DNA of 64,000 bases from Seminavis robusta. Its lineage: Eukaryota > Bacillariophyta > Bacillariophyceae > Naviculales > Naviculaceae. Under the pieces are notes generated by a model, which worked only from the letters and a program-made list of their open reading frames with translations, was not told the DNA's origin and did no database searches. Where the stretch lies: the NCBI GenBank assembly GCA_903772945.1, contig CAICTM010000133.1:1-64000 (forward strand). The letters run 5' to 3'. A program made the position numbers and the translations under genes. Positions 53,918 to 63,866 of the stretch are shown piece by piece (the first letter of the stretch is position 1; the number at the start of each line of letters is the position of its first letter).

Positions 53918-54799
53918 CGTCCTGCTACCGTACCAGTAGATGGACCTGTTTTTGTCGGTCGCCACAGATAGTTCCGGAAATGATTGCCTAATTTTGATGG
54001 TAGCAGATTGCCCCTCAACGAGTGCATGGTGCAACCGCGCTACTGCCATTCGGAAAGTGCCAATATGGCTGGGCACCGGCACAGGTGTCCTGGTGTCAAT
54101 GGAGTTGTCACACCTGTCAAAGATCCAAAGATCTTTTTTAGTGGTGAGATATATTATGGTGAAGGTGAAGGTCACGTGAGTGCAGAATAAGATCCCAAAA
54201 ACAGTCAGTGACGATTGAAGTCTTAAATGGTCTCTTGCCTTCGTTCCATGGTGATTATGAGGTTTGTGTAGACATTAAACCTCTCTTGCTTTTCGGAAAG
54301 TGTGCTGTTATGTGTTTCTGTTTAGCTACGTACTGTACAGAAACTCTATTAACATCTGCTACTCTAGTATTTTAAAATACTGGTACATGTAAGATCGAAC
54401 TCGAAGTTCCATGAACCGAATCGGTGGTTTTGCAGCTGGCTGAACATCGGGGAACATTGGGAGCAGCCTGTTCGCTTCTGTGGCTTCTGCGCCTTCCCTT
54501 GTCTCTGAGCGCTTGAGCCTGCTTTGTTGAGCCCTTGGTTGTGATGATGCTCGCTTGCCATGAACATACATGTACATGTACACTTTGCACTCTCTCCAAT
54601 CTCCAACTCCAAGTAAAATGGAAATGCTACCGGTAGCTAGTCTAGCTGCTAGCTAGTTAGCTACATTCGCGAGGGAAGCAAAAACACAAGAGGAAGGCAC
54701 AACATGATGTTCCGAAAGATCCATGAAGAGCTATCAGACTTCGTAATTAAATCCCGCTAGCTCCCAGCGAGAGCCCGCGAAGAATGATTTGGAACAACA
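53918..54799. other. Divergent intergenic region
   Basis: No gene. GCTACCGGTAGCTAGTCTAG and further CTAGC runs lie at 54629-54663, and TGTACATGTACATGTACA at about 54568-54585. It should hold the promoters of the kinase and the membrane-protein gene. Confidence 0.4.
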
Positions 54800-55516
54800 A
54801 TGATGAGAAGCCGCTTGATTGCCACACCTCGGATATCTCCTCTTCCCACCTCCCACAAAACAGAACCGCAACTCCTGCAACAAATAAATGGACTTCTCAA
54901 CATGACCACCAAGGACGCAGACAACAGTGTCGAAGACGCTCTGCTGGACGCGAAAAAGATGGACGGCCCTACAATGAAATGGGCGCCGAACGATGTCTTT
55001 CGAGGCAAACCCCGTGCTTTCTTGACCTATCACGTTATGAACCATGGGTATGCTTATCTAACTCCACTAGGAGTGACACTTGGCGGCGTGACAGCCATGA
55101 TCCCACCTCTCAAGAAGAGAATATTCCCTCGATTGACACCACTTCAAGCCGCAGGGACCGTTGGTATGGGGGCTGGAGTCTGTGGTATGGCGTTGGGTCT
55201 TGGCCTGATGTACTCCGTGTCGGTGGCCAAAGATCCCAAGATTCCCTTTACAGACGACGGAATCCAAATGAGAGTCGATGGACTTTCCCACAACTTTGGT
55301 GTCCGTGTCATGGACGCAGGTGTGGTGGGCGGCTTCACATCTGCTGGTGGTCTCATGATTCTTTTAGGAGGACCAACCTCTCTAGGTTTGTCGGCAGGTG
55401 GAATGGGAGTCCTTCAAGGATTGAGCTTGGGCTCCGCCGTTGGAAGTATCGCGTCCATTGGGTGCATCTCGGCCAACAAAGACAACTTGCCAAAGTCTAG
55501 TACTGCAATGGAGTGA
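54800..55516 (+). CDS. Small membrane protein of unknown function
   Basis: Single exon, 238 aa, ATG 54800 (a following ATG at 54803 is also possible). The N terminus (RSRLIATPRISPLPTSHK) is basic and hydroxylated, like a mitochondrial or plastid targeting sequence. Glycine-rich hydrophobic segments follow: YLTPLGVTLGGVTAMI, AAGTVGMGAGVCGMALGLGLMYSV, VVGGFTSAGGLMILLGG and GMGVLQGLSLGSAVGSIASIG. This makes about four membrane passes, reminiscent of DUF1757-type or Tim17-like proteins, though no diagnostic motif was confirmed. The glycine zipper pattern suggests tight helix packing. The frame is intact and codon use fits the neighbours. Location and function are inference. Confidence 0.6.
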   Translation: MMRSRLIATPRISPLPTSHKTEPQLLQQINGLLNMTTKDADNSVEDALLDAKKMDGPTMKWAPNDVFRGKPRAFLTYHVMNHGYAYLTPLGVTLGGVTAMIPPLKKRIFPRLTPLQAAGTVGMGAGVCGMALGLGLMYSVSVAKDPKIPFTDDGIQMRVDGLSHNFGVRVMDAGVVGGFTSAGGLMILLGGPTSLGLSAGGMGVLQGLSLGSAVGSIASIGCISANKDNLPKSSTAME

Positions 55517-56112
55517 AGAAGATGAAAGCCTGAAGGAAAGCCAACAAGTGAATTATCTATGCAAGAAATGATGCACAGCTGCACAGCATACCAACCGCGT
55601 AGTAGTAGTACGAACAACCGTAAGGAGCTCCCGAATAGCTTCACGTACCGTAGTTGTAATATCTAGTCAAAAGATGCACCAGCTCTGAAGATGGCGACGA
55701 GGAACATATCTACATGTACAACCAGCCAGCTGCTTCTCATGTCACACAGAGCCCAAGTGACAATGACAACTGCAGCAGCCTCTTCAACGACAAGAAGAAG
55801 CCTCCTCCTCCTCACAAACAAGCAGAGGAGGACGCAGACTCTGTTGAAAGCAGTGACTCTCGATACTATTGAAAGTCTTTTCAAGTTACATTAGACAACA
55901 CAACCATCATTGCTACGATATCAGTATGTTGACACCCCAGACTGGTACGAATGATAATCATCTCATCATTCTACTACATAGTACGGGTATGCAGGAAAGC
56001 ACTTTCCGCCCCTCATTTCCGAGATGATTGGGGTCCCAACCCCAACACCACATCTGGTTTTGACTTCTTTGCAACCTGGCCAATAACTAATGTGCGAGAC
56101 TGCAAACCACGT
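55517..56112. other. Intergenic between convergent genes
   Basis: No gene recognised. Short frames at 55663-55894 on either strand are repetitive Leu/Arg or Thr-rich shadows. Confidence 0.4.
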
Positions 56113-59100
56113 TTAATACGTTGGCCCTCCATCGTAACAAAAACACCCTTGACACTGGCAAACAATTCCACACTTCACTTCTGCTTTTGTGGGACATAGT
56201 TCAAGTGGAACAGCTCCCGTGAGCAGCGTGTAGTAAAGATTTAAAGTGGTGAGCAAGGTCAGTTCAACCAGTTCCATGGGAACAGATCCTGTCAGGTAAT
56301 TGTCCGCCAGATCCAAATGTGTTAAGGAATTCAACAATCAGTTCAGAGGGGATTCTCCCAGCAACAGCTGTGGAACGTCGAACATCCAAAAATGTCAAGG
56401 CAGCATCAGTCCCAGCTCGCTTGGCAGGGTTCCAGTCATGCTGGAGGCAGCAAAATACAAATATTCCATCGCTGTCAACAATCCTATTTGAGTTGGAAAG
56501 GGGCCTCGGAATGCACCACTTCCACACCGCAAGAATGACAACAACGTCAACAACCCGATTTCCGTCGGAATGAAGCCGGTGAAGGGATTATTCGATATTT
56601 GAATCGTTGACAGTGCTGTCAAAAGTCCAATTGTTGTGGGAATGGATTTGGTGAGACCTCCGTCTGGTTTGAATGGGGCCCATCTTTCAAGTTCCAACGA
56701 TGTCAACAATGTCAACAGGCCAATTTCGGGAGAAATCATTCCTACGATCCCCCCGTCGCCGTCAAACTTCAATCTTTGATAGCTTTGATTATCAACACAG
56801 TTTGGCGAAGTTTCTGGCCAAAAACACTCATGAATGGTCGCATCCAACCAATTGCCTCTTGTATTCTCACTCCATGTTACGGGTCCACCCATGGCATAGT
56901 AAATGGTCACTAGGGAAAACAATTGCAGCTTTCTCCATCCCCCCATCGCATTGTATTCGGGATGAGCTTCAACCCAAATACATGTACGTGCGTTTGATTG
57001 TGGTGACGCTGGATCCACCAATGCGAGCTTTGAATAGCTTGGGAGAAGGTCAGACAATGACACGGGTCTCATTGTTGGCGGAACAGTTGTTGGAGGCATT
57101 GTGGGCGACACGGTTGGAGGCACGGGTGTCATTGTTGGCGACCCCGTTCGTGGCACAAATGGTGAATCTGTTGTGTTGTTTGTGGAGCTGCTGGGCCCAG
57201 GTCCTTGGCTGAAGCTATCTTCTCCGCTTGCTGATCCGGAATCGGACCTGCTTGTCACGAAGACTCCCACGATGACACCAATGAGGAGCAGAGTTAAAAT
57301 AAGAAACCCAGGTAGAACAATCTTCGAAGGTCGGCAAACCCAGAAACCTTCTCTGCGATTAGGATGGGGGTTTCACTCATGAAGATGTCATTTCCTTTCT
57401 CAGTGTCAGAAGAAGTCCCAGATTCTTCCACAAGAATTGCTTCCACAAGAAACGATGATGGTGGTTCATGTGATTGCAGTGGAACTGGTGCGTCTTGCTG
57501 TCGTGCTTCATGTAAGACAAACTCATTCTCGATTTCCATACCTGGTGCCGGTTCGTCCAATTGAAACATCCCGACCAAAGCGGTGTGGCTTCGATCCTTG
57601 TCACTGCTGTCTTCGACCAATACTGCTCTGCTGGCCGTTGGAGGGGGATTCGTCCTGTCCGGCAAAACTGTGTCGCGCTTTGCTCGCATGGCTTCTCTGG
57701 ATTGTTGCCTCCGAGAGGAATTTGTTTGTGCCGTCTTGTGCTGCCTATTTTGAGGAGTCCCCGCTGCCTGATACCTGTCAATGTCGGTTTTGGCGCCGCC
57801 ACCGTCGTTCATCTTCTTCGTTTTCTTTCGCGATTTTGGAACTGTCACTTGTGCTGTGGTGCCCTTTGCTCCCTTGGCTCGCTGCTTCCCTTGCTGTTCC
57901 AAGCCAGTCGATTTTGCAGCAGCTACAGCGGAAACACCTGGCGTGGCACTCGTAGTCTTTGGTGTTTTCTTTTTCTGGCGAGTTTTAGGGACAGGAATGC
58001 CATCACTTAAACTTGCGGCCCCAACAGCGTCAGTATTCGGCGTCTTGTCTTCCGGGTCCTGTTCACCAGCAACGCCTGCACCTTTTACAGCTGTGTCAAC
58101 AACCAGTGCCTCGCTAGTACTGTTATGACTGGGTGTTTGTTGTTGTTCGTTCAGTCGATGTTCAATGCCTGGTGGCACTCGTAGTTGTAGGGACAGCAAT
58201 ACCATCACTTAAACTTGCGGTCCCAACAGCGTCAGTATTCGGCTTCTTGTCTTCCGGGTCCTGTTCACCAGCAACGCCTGCACCTTTTACAGCTGTGTCA
58301 ACAACAGTGCCTCGCTAGTACTGTTATGACTGGGTGTTTGCTGTTGTTCGTTCAGTCGATGTTCAATGCCTGGTGTGGCACTCGTAGTTGTAGGGACAGC
58401 AATACCATCACTTAAACTTGCGGTCGCAACAGTGCCAGTATTCAGCTTCTTGCCTTCCGCATCCTGTTCACCAGCAACACCTGCACCTACTACAGCTGTG
58501 TCAACAACCAGCGCCTCGCTAGTACTGTTACAACTGGGCGTTTGTTGTTGTTCGTTCAGTCGATGTTCAATACCTGGTGTGGCACTCGTAGTTGTAGGGA
58601 CAGCAATACCATCACTTAAACTTGCGGTCGCAACAGTGCCAGTATTCGGCTTCTTGCCTTCCGCGTCCTGTTCACCAGCAACGCCTGCACCTACTACAGC
58701 TGTGTCAACAACCAGCGCCTCGCTAGTACTGCTACGACTGGGTGTTTGTTGTTGTTCGTTCAGTTGATGTTCAATCTTTTGATGGAATCCTTCCAAGTCA
58801 GCCTGGTTATCCATGGTAAGTATGAAGGAGACGTTCCCCTTCTTCTTAGTGTCTACTTTGATCTTGGCTTTTCCCTTCTTTGATTTGTGGCATTTCGCAA
58901 CAGACTTCCAAGTCACCCAAACCTTCTTTTTGTCGCCTCCCGTAGCTGTCTCTGCAATGGACTTCTCCTCAGAGCAGTAGTCCGCAAATCCCACTGCTTT
59001 ACAGACGATGCGGCCGCCGTCAGATCCGTCGTAAGAGACATTTCTGTATGTTGTTCTCATTGTTGATGATGATAACGATTGCCTCCCGTTCGATGAGAAC

Positions 59101-59114
59101 GAATGATCTTCCAT
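56113..59114 (-). CDS. Second LRR single-pass membrane protein with 68-aa repeats, frame interrupted
   Basis: The coding stretch begins at ATG 59114 and ends at the stop at 56113 (~1,000 codons, no introns needed). The N-terminal ~110 residues are Lys-rich (KKVWVTWKSVAKCHKSKKGK). Then come four ~68-aa tandem repeats and a Lys/Thr-rich linker. The membrane segment is IVLPGFLILTLLLIGVIVGVFV, followed by a Thr/Pro-rich stalk (TVSPTMPPTTVPPTM), the LRR cap (WRKLQLFSLVTIYYAMGG) and LRRs (FTGFIPTEIGLL, FRGPFPTQIGLL, MTGTLPSELGL, LTGSVPMELVEL), ending in a Cys-rich cap. Architecture matches the LRR gene at 42326. Small indels break it in the tandem repeats (near 58180-58310), just before the membrane segment (near 57340) and in the LRRs (near 56340-56395). 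It may be a recent pseudogene or a gene with sequence errors. Confidence 0.7.
58000..58790. repeat. Four tandem 204-bp coding repeats
   Basis: The anchor GTTTGTTGTTGTTCGTTCAG or its near copy lies at about 58134, 58335, 58540 and 58743, a spacing of 201, 205 and 203 bp around a 204-bp (68-aa) unit. The encoded unit begins IEHRLNEQQQTPS and ends VPTTTSATPG. Two copies carry 1-bp and 2-bp deletions that together restore the frame. Confidence 0.85.
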
Positions 59115-59624
59115 CTTTGGCCCTCTTCTTCGTGAAACTTTTGTTTACTTCAATACCGTACAGTACCCGGAATTGGAGTGGTTGAAGATCTCTCTTCACG
59201 TTTTGTGAGGCTTCCTGAGGGCTGGTCCTAACCACATTCATGTGGTTCGTACATTCGCACAGAAAGCACATTTATTTTCATTCCACGTCGCGTATGTGTT
59301 TTCATTCTTATCCATTCGCACATACGTCATTCGCGATCCTGAAAGTGCGCAGGGTGGGCGAGCAATTGGCAAGATTCTGACAAAACGCAATCACCGTGCG
59401 TCAGGAAAACTCGTGATAATTGTACATGATTGTTCTTTGATAGAATCTCGTTCGTTGCTAGCCTCGCTGCTCGTGCTACAGCTTGCATCATGTGGATCAA
59501 CAGGCTATCATGTGCATCCATTTGTGGATCCTCTTTCAACACAATTTCCCTTTTTTTGAGTTCTTCCTATCACCGTAACCGAATCGAATTGTACCGCAAT
59601 CTCCCTTCATCTCTCATCACTGCC

Positions 59625-61484
59625 ATGAGCGACAAAGACAGTGATGACGAATCGGCTAGTGTTGATATAGGACAACACCTAAAAGAGTCCGATGAGCGGA
59701 ACAAGAGGAAGAGAGAGGAAGCGGAAGCCCATGAGTCTGATGATTCGTCATCGAGTAGCAGTGTAGCCAAGAAACCAGCCGCAGTTGTTGTCCCAGTCTT
59801 GGTCCCAGTCTTACGCCCGGTCACAGTCGCAGTCGCAGCCCCAGCAGCCCCAGTCGCAGCGGCTCTCCCTCGTCCACGTCTTAGCTTGCAGCAAATACAA
59901 CACCGACACCAGCTGCAGATACAGGAAATGCATGCACAGCTAGCCCGTGCAGTGCCGCAACCACCTTTGCCGTACTACGAAGATGAGTTTGGCCAAGACA
60001 TGTACATGCGGCAACTCAAAGCCGAGCAGTTACGCGAGCGACCGCCACGTCCTAGGATAGTGCGTGATGGATCTCCTTTGCCTATTGGATCTCCTTTGCC
60101 TACTCTTGGAGCCCCTTCACCTATGGTACATTCCAGGTCCGCCTCTTCTGTAGAGAGATCAACCTCACCGGCAGAGAGGAAGGCTGCTAGGGAGGTTCAA
60201 AGGAAGCACAAAGAAGATCAAAAGCTTGCCAAAAAGCTTGCCAAGAGAGCGGAAGAGGCTAGACTGGCCAAGGTGGTAGCAACGATGATTGCTGGGTATC
60301 AGCACGCTGATCACAAGCATAAAATTGTGATCGGGCAAGAGAAGAGCCCTAAAGACGGTGAGATTTACGGCGTGGCTGTGTCATTCACAATGCGTAAAGG
60401 ACAACCAACCGAGGAAGTCTTGGACTTAACCAAATTCAATAGCAAGGACATTCGTGCTTTTTCTCTAAAGTGTGGAGTAAAGGGAGGCGGCGGTATGACA
60501 CTGTTCGGTTGCAGGATGGAGATCGCCCGCAGTGTTCAGATGGGAACGATGTACAACGACCAATCAATTTCCAACCCAGGATCCTCTTCCGTAACGAAGA
60601 GGATCAACACTCTCTTTAAGGTGTTGAATATTTGCTTCCACGCTAACAATTTCAATGACTTTGTTGCTCTCAACGACAGTAAGCAACGAAAGGACTACGA
60701 ACAAGAGCCTCTCTCGGAGAATGGAGTTACTGGAAATCCGGTCAAGGACTTTTGGGTTCTTGTGTCGAACGAAATGAACGAGACGGCGGACGACTCTTTT
60801 GATACCGTCTTAGGACTGCAAGAGGGGGAAGACGACAGACTCATTGAATGGAACGAAGAACACGGTTTCAATCTTAATGACATCAACCGTGGCCACGACT
60901 TTAAGTCAGTTCGACAGCTTGTGTGTGATTTGATGAAAGCTCGGGAGAGATGTCACTTCGAAATGAAGAGGTCTGGCGAGGGCAGCAACGATCTATGGAC
61001 GTACTGCACAACACCGAAGTTCACTAAACCCCGACAATCTACTGCGGCTCTACCGGCAGTTGCTGTCTACTACTGTAACCATCTTTGCCTCATACATCCG
61101 GCCATTGATGGCAAGTTCGCAGCGTTTATGAGCAACGATTTGAAAAGTGACTCTACGATTGAATTTGCCGGGAGCGCCGATTCCGCTGGTAGCAAAGCTG
61201 GAAAAATGGCTGTATCCGCCGTGGTGGAATCCCTTGCCACCGCCACCACCGATTTGAAGGAAGCAATGAGCCAAAGAAACAACGTGTCGGAGGCAATCTC
61301 TCAAACGAATAGCTGGAATGACTATTTCGATATAGGCGATCGGTATTGTAAATTGAAGGCAGATATCCGCAACGGGGATTCGTCCAAAGCACGTATGGTT
61401 GCAGCCATGGAAGTTCGTATCGAACAACTTGAAGCGCACTTGAATATCGTGCCGGCCAAGTCAATTATTGAAACAGAGGACTAA
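59625..61484 (+). CDS. Harbinger partner protein (second ORF)
   Basis: 619 aa from ATG 59625. The frame is open upstream, but that part looks untranslated (Ser/Phe/Leu leader without ATG context). N terminus: acidic and Ser-rich (SDKDSDDESASVD), then a Val/Ala/Pro run encoded by a simple repeat, a Pro/Arg/Ser part, and a charged coiled coil (EVQRKHKEDQKLAKKLAKRAEEA). The C-terminal ~370 residues look globular (YGVAVSFTMRKGQPTEEVLDL, KDIRAFSLKCGVKGGGGMTLFG, ending in a helical tail). PIF/Harbinger elements normally encode a second DNA-binding, Myb/SANT-like protein that brings the transposase to the nucleus and to the ends. This gene occupies that position, but no SANT motif was confirmed, so the role is inference from context. 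Confidence 0.65.
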   Translation: MSDKDSDDESASVDIGQHLKESDERNKRKREEAEAHESDDSSSSSSVAKKPAAVVVPVLVPVLRPVTVAVAAPAAPVAAALPRPRLSLQQIQHRHQLQIQEMHAQLARAVPQPPLPYYEDEFGQDMYMRQLKAEQLRERPPRPRIVRDGSPLPIGSPLPTLGAPSPMVHSRSASSVERSTSPAERKAAREVQRKHKEDQKLAKKLAKRAEEARLAKVVATMIAGYQHADHKHKIVIGQEKSPKDGEIYGVAVSFTMRKGQPTEEVLDLTKFNSKDIRAFSLKCGVKGGGGMTLFGCRMEIARSVQMGTMYNDQSISNPGSSSVTKRINTLFKVLNICFHANNFNDFVALNDSKQRKDYEQEPLSENGVTGNPVKDFWVLVSNEMNETADDSFDTVLGLQEGEDDRLIEWNEEHGFNLNDINRGHDFKSVRQLVCDLMKARERCHFEMKRSGEGSNDLWTYCTTPKFTKPRQSTAALPAVAVYYCNHLCLIHPAIDGKFAAFMSNDLKSDSTIEFAGSADSAGSKAGKMAVSAVVESLATATTDLKEAMSQRNNVSEAISQTNSWNDYFDIGDRYCKLKADIRNGDSSKARMVAAMEVRIEQLEAHLNIVPAKSIIETED

Positions 61485-61505
61485 TATTTAAATGTGATTC
61501 GTGTA

Positions 61506-62744
61506 TTACTCGTCTTCTCTCCTTCTACGCTTTTTATTCCGCGAAGGCCGTTGCAGCTGTAGACCTTTGATTCTTTTTGCCATGAATTCCCGTAGGTAGG
61601 AATTCCCCTCAAAACTACCCTTGAAGATATTGTCCAACCGCACGGGATCCCCATCGGCATCATGCGGAACACTAGGAATATATCCGGTACCATTTGTGCT
61701 GAGGACGGTGTCATTGTCAACAGTTCCGGCAGCTTCAAGGCGCTCGTTGATACAAAAGTTGTGTAGACGAGCTATAGCCTGAGCCAACCACAGCATGTTC
61801 TTCAAGGAACAGCCAAGAGGACGTGCGAGTATGCCCCATTTCATCTGCATAATACCGAAGGCCATTTCAACACGTATGCGACACTGACTGGCATAGAAGT
61901 TGAAATTGTCGTACAGCGGGATCAATTTGTCGGTACCCTGGTATATTGGCACCATGCGCTCTGTGGGGATATACGCAGCATCGCCGATTACGCAAGCACC
62001 GGCTGGAAGCGACTCCACCAAACCATGTAAAGCACATTGCCGCATTGCATTACGGTCGTCTGAGACTCCAGGAGCAGCATAGGCAAAGAAGATAAACCGA
62101 GAATGATGATCGGCCACAGCTTGGATGTTTACTCCATAGCACTGGTAATGGCCGGAGAAGAAACTTCGAATGTTGCCAGTTTCCTTCTTGGTTGGAACCT
62201 TGATACGCATAAGATAGCCGTCGACAACACCCACACAGTTGCTAATGGCGCCACCATCGGATATCCCAGCAAAGCCGTCTATTGCGTCCTTTATTTCCTG
62301 CCCTGTATTGGGGAAGCGGATTTTCAACTGCGGACACTTACATATTGCCGTTATTGTCTTCCATAATACGCGATAGAACGAGCTCTTGGATATTCCAGCT
62401 ATATCCGTAATATCAAGATAGGAACCACCAGCTAAATATCGAAGCGTGCAGTAAAGACAGAGTGCGGGAATGATGGAACCTCCTCTTCTCACAGCCTGGG
62501 TCTCGTTTACTAGCAAGTCGTCAACTATGAACGAAAGCAGCTTGTCAAAGCTATCCTTGCCCATTCTAAGTCGTCTTGTAAACGTCGAACGCTTCTGGTG
62601 TTTCTCACTGTAGCGCTTCCAAGCCAACCTTTGTTCGAAAAAGGAAGGATTCCTAGGTTCGCCCGGTAGACACAGGAGAAGGCCCACCGATAGAATAAAG
62701 AGCTGCAAAAGTAGTGCGGCATCTTGTTCGTATTCATGGTCCAT
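61506..62744 (-). CDS. PIF/Harbinger (HARBI1-like, DDE_Tnp_4) transposase
   Basis: 412 aa from ATG 62744, intact. A helical N-terminal part (FTRRLRMGKDSFDKLLSFI, then RGGSIIPALCLYCTLRYLAGGSYLDITDIAGISKSSFYRVLW) forms the helix-turn-helix-like region typical of HARBI1 proteins. The DDE nuclease follows: first Asp in CVGVVDGYLMRIKVP; FSGHYQCYGVNIQAVADHHSRFIFF; PGVSDDRNAM; second Asp in CVIGDAAYIPTERM; catalytic Glu in QCRIRVEMAFGIMQMKWGIL. The C terminus (ARLHNFCINERLE) and a basic tail (RPSRNKKRRRREDE), a likely nuclear signal, complete it. It should cut the element at its ends and insert it with a 3-bp duplication. Confidence 0.92.
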   Translation of the reverse strand: MDHEYEQDAALLLQLFILSVGLLLCLPGEPRNPSFFEQRLAWKRYSEKHQKRSTFTRRLRMGKDSFDKLLSFIVDDLLVNETQAVRRGGSIIPALCLYCTLRYLAGGSYLDITDIAGISKSSFYRVLWKTITAICKCPQLKIRFPNTGQEIKDAIDGFAGISDGGAISNCVGVVDGYLMRIKVPTKKETGNIRSFFSGHYQCYGVNIQAVADHHSRFIFFAYAAPGVSDDRNAMRQCALHGLVESLPAGACVIGDAAYIPTERMVPIYQGTDKLIPLYDNFNFYASQCRIRVEMAFGIMQMKWGILARPLGCSLKNMLWLAQAIARLHNFCINERLEAAGTVDNDTVLSTNGTGYIPSVPHDADGDPVRLDNIFKGSFEGNSYLREFMAKRIKGLQLQRPSRNKKRRRREDE

Positions 62745-63292
62745 GACGACAACAGTGTGGCTGTGCGGCTATACTGTAGTGACTGTAACGACAACGGTAG
62801 TACGACAACGGTAGTACATGTACTTCTTCTCACTTTTCAATGATTTGATGATGATGAGGCTCCAGATCTCGAGATCTCACTTTTCGATTTTCGAAACTCG
62901 CTAGAGTTAGGGATTCGTGATGACCTTGAGTTCGGCTAGAGTTGGGGATTCGTGACCTTGACTGAGTTCGGCTTACTCGAGCGTTTTGATTGGTCCTACG
63001 CGAATTCCAAATGGACTCAATCTACGGTTCGCAGCTCTACTTTTTCAGTATATCCATTTCTGCGAACCGTAGATTGTGTCGATTTGGAACTGACACTTTC
63101 CGAATTGGGCAGTTATTGCGATTTGGCGTACGTACGAACGGTATTTTGGCTGGATAGGACCGGTCCTGACTACTAGTAGTACGGTAGATTGGATTTTAAA
63201 AAGATGGGTTGTCCAACATGGAGCGCGCCCAGAGGCTGTTGCAGTGACAGTCCCGCGAGCCAGCCAGTCAGGATGGTTGCACATTGCTTCTG

Positions 63293-63736
63293 GAGCGTTC
63301 CTCAATCGTGCATGACTTTAAATCCGACCCTAATTTAGGGTCGGTTTGGGGAATCCGTCCCTAAATATAGGGACGGTTTCAAAACCCGACCCAAAAACGA
63401 AACCCGACCCTAAATTAGGGACGTTTTTTCAGAAACCGTCCCTATTTTTCAGAAAACGTCCCTATTTTTAGGGTCGGTTTCGAAACCCGACCCTAATATT
63501 GGTGCGTTTTCAATGTATTTACCAGGCAGTCCCGTTTCTATTTAGGGACGTTTTTCAAACCCGACCCTAAAATGAAACCCGACCCTAAATTAGGGACGTT
63601 TTTTCAGAAACCGTCCCTATTTTTCAGAAAACGTCCCTATTTTTAGGGTCGGTTTCGAAACCCGACCCTAAAGGGAATCCGACCCTAAATCCGACCCTAT
63701 TTTAGGGTCGGTTTCATGCACGATTGAGGAACGCTC
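63293..63736. mobile_element. MITE with 23-bp perfect inverted ends and TTAGGG-bearing palindromes (444 bp)
   Basis: The ends (63293-63315 and 63714-63736) are exact reverse complements starting GAGCGTTCCTCAATC. They are flanked by CTG on both sides (63290-63292 and 63737-63739), a 3-bp target duplication. The interior is almost entirely made of CCGACCCTAAATTAGGGTCGG-like and CCGTCCCTA..TAGGGACGG-like motifs, read in both orientations. There is no coding capacity. It sits just right of the Harbinger element but has unrelated ends. Confidence 0.85.
63399..63671. repeat. 98-bp direct duplication inside the MITE
   Basis: The segments 63399-63496 and 63574-63671 are identical over 98 bp. They are separated by 77 bp that includes the only non-motif stretch of the element. 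Confidence 0.85.
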
Positions 63737-63866
63737 CTGGTGGTCGCAGCGCAGGGGCCTGGGACTTTTTATAAAATTAACAAACCCTCGCATTTCTGGC
63801 CTGCAGCGAAACCGAAAAGCAGCCCGTTCTTATCAGGTTAGGGTTAAGCAGTCCTGTCTTTCAATC

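Larger units (their letters stand above)
59219..63166. mobile_element. PIF/Harbinger DNA transposon, apparently complete (3,948 bp)
   Basis: The left end reads GGGCTGGTCCTAACC and the right end, reversed, GGACCGGTCCTATCC (12 of 15 match). A shared GTTCGTAC lies ~25 bp inside both. Both ends are flanked by TGA (59216-59218 and 63167-63169), a 3-bp target duplication close to the TNA/TWA of Harbinger elements. Two convergent intact genes lie inside with stops 21 bp apart: a transposase (-) and a partner protein (+). Intact frames on both strands suggest a young, possibly active copy. The exact ends rest on short imperfect matches. Confidence 0.7.

Noticed and set aside
63399-63671. Genuine interstitial telomere array
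   Set aside because: The TTAGGG units are not in tandem but embedded in longer palindromes inside a TIR-bounded element.
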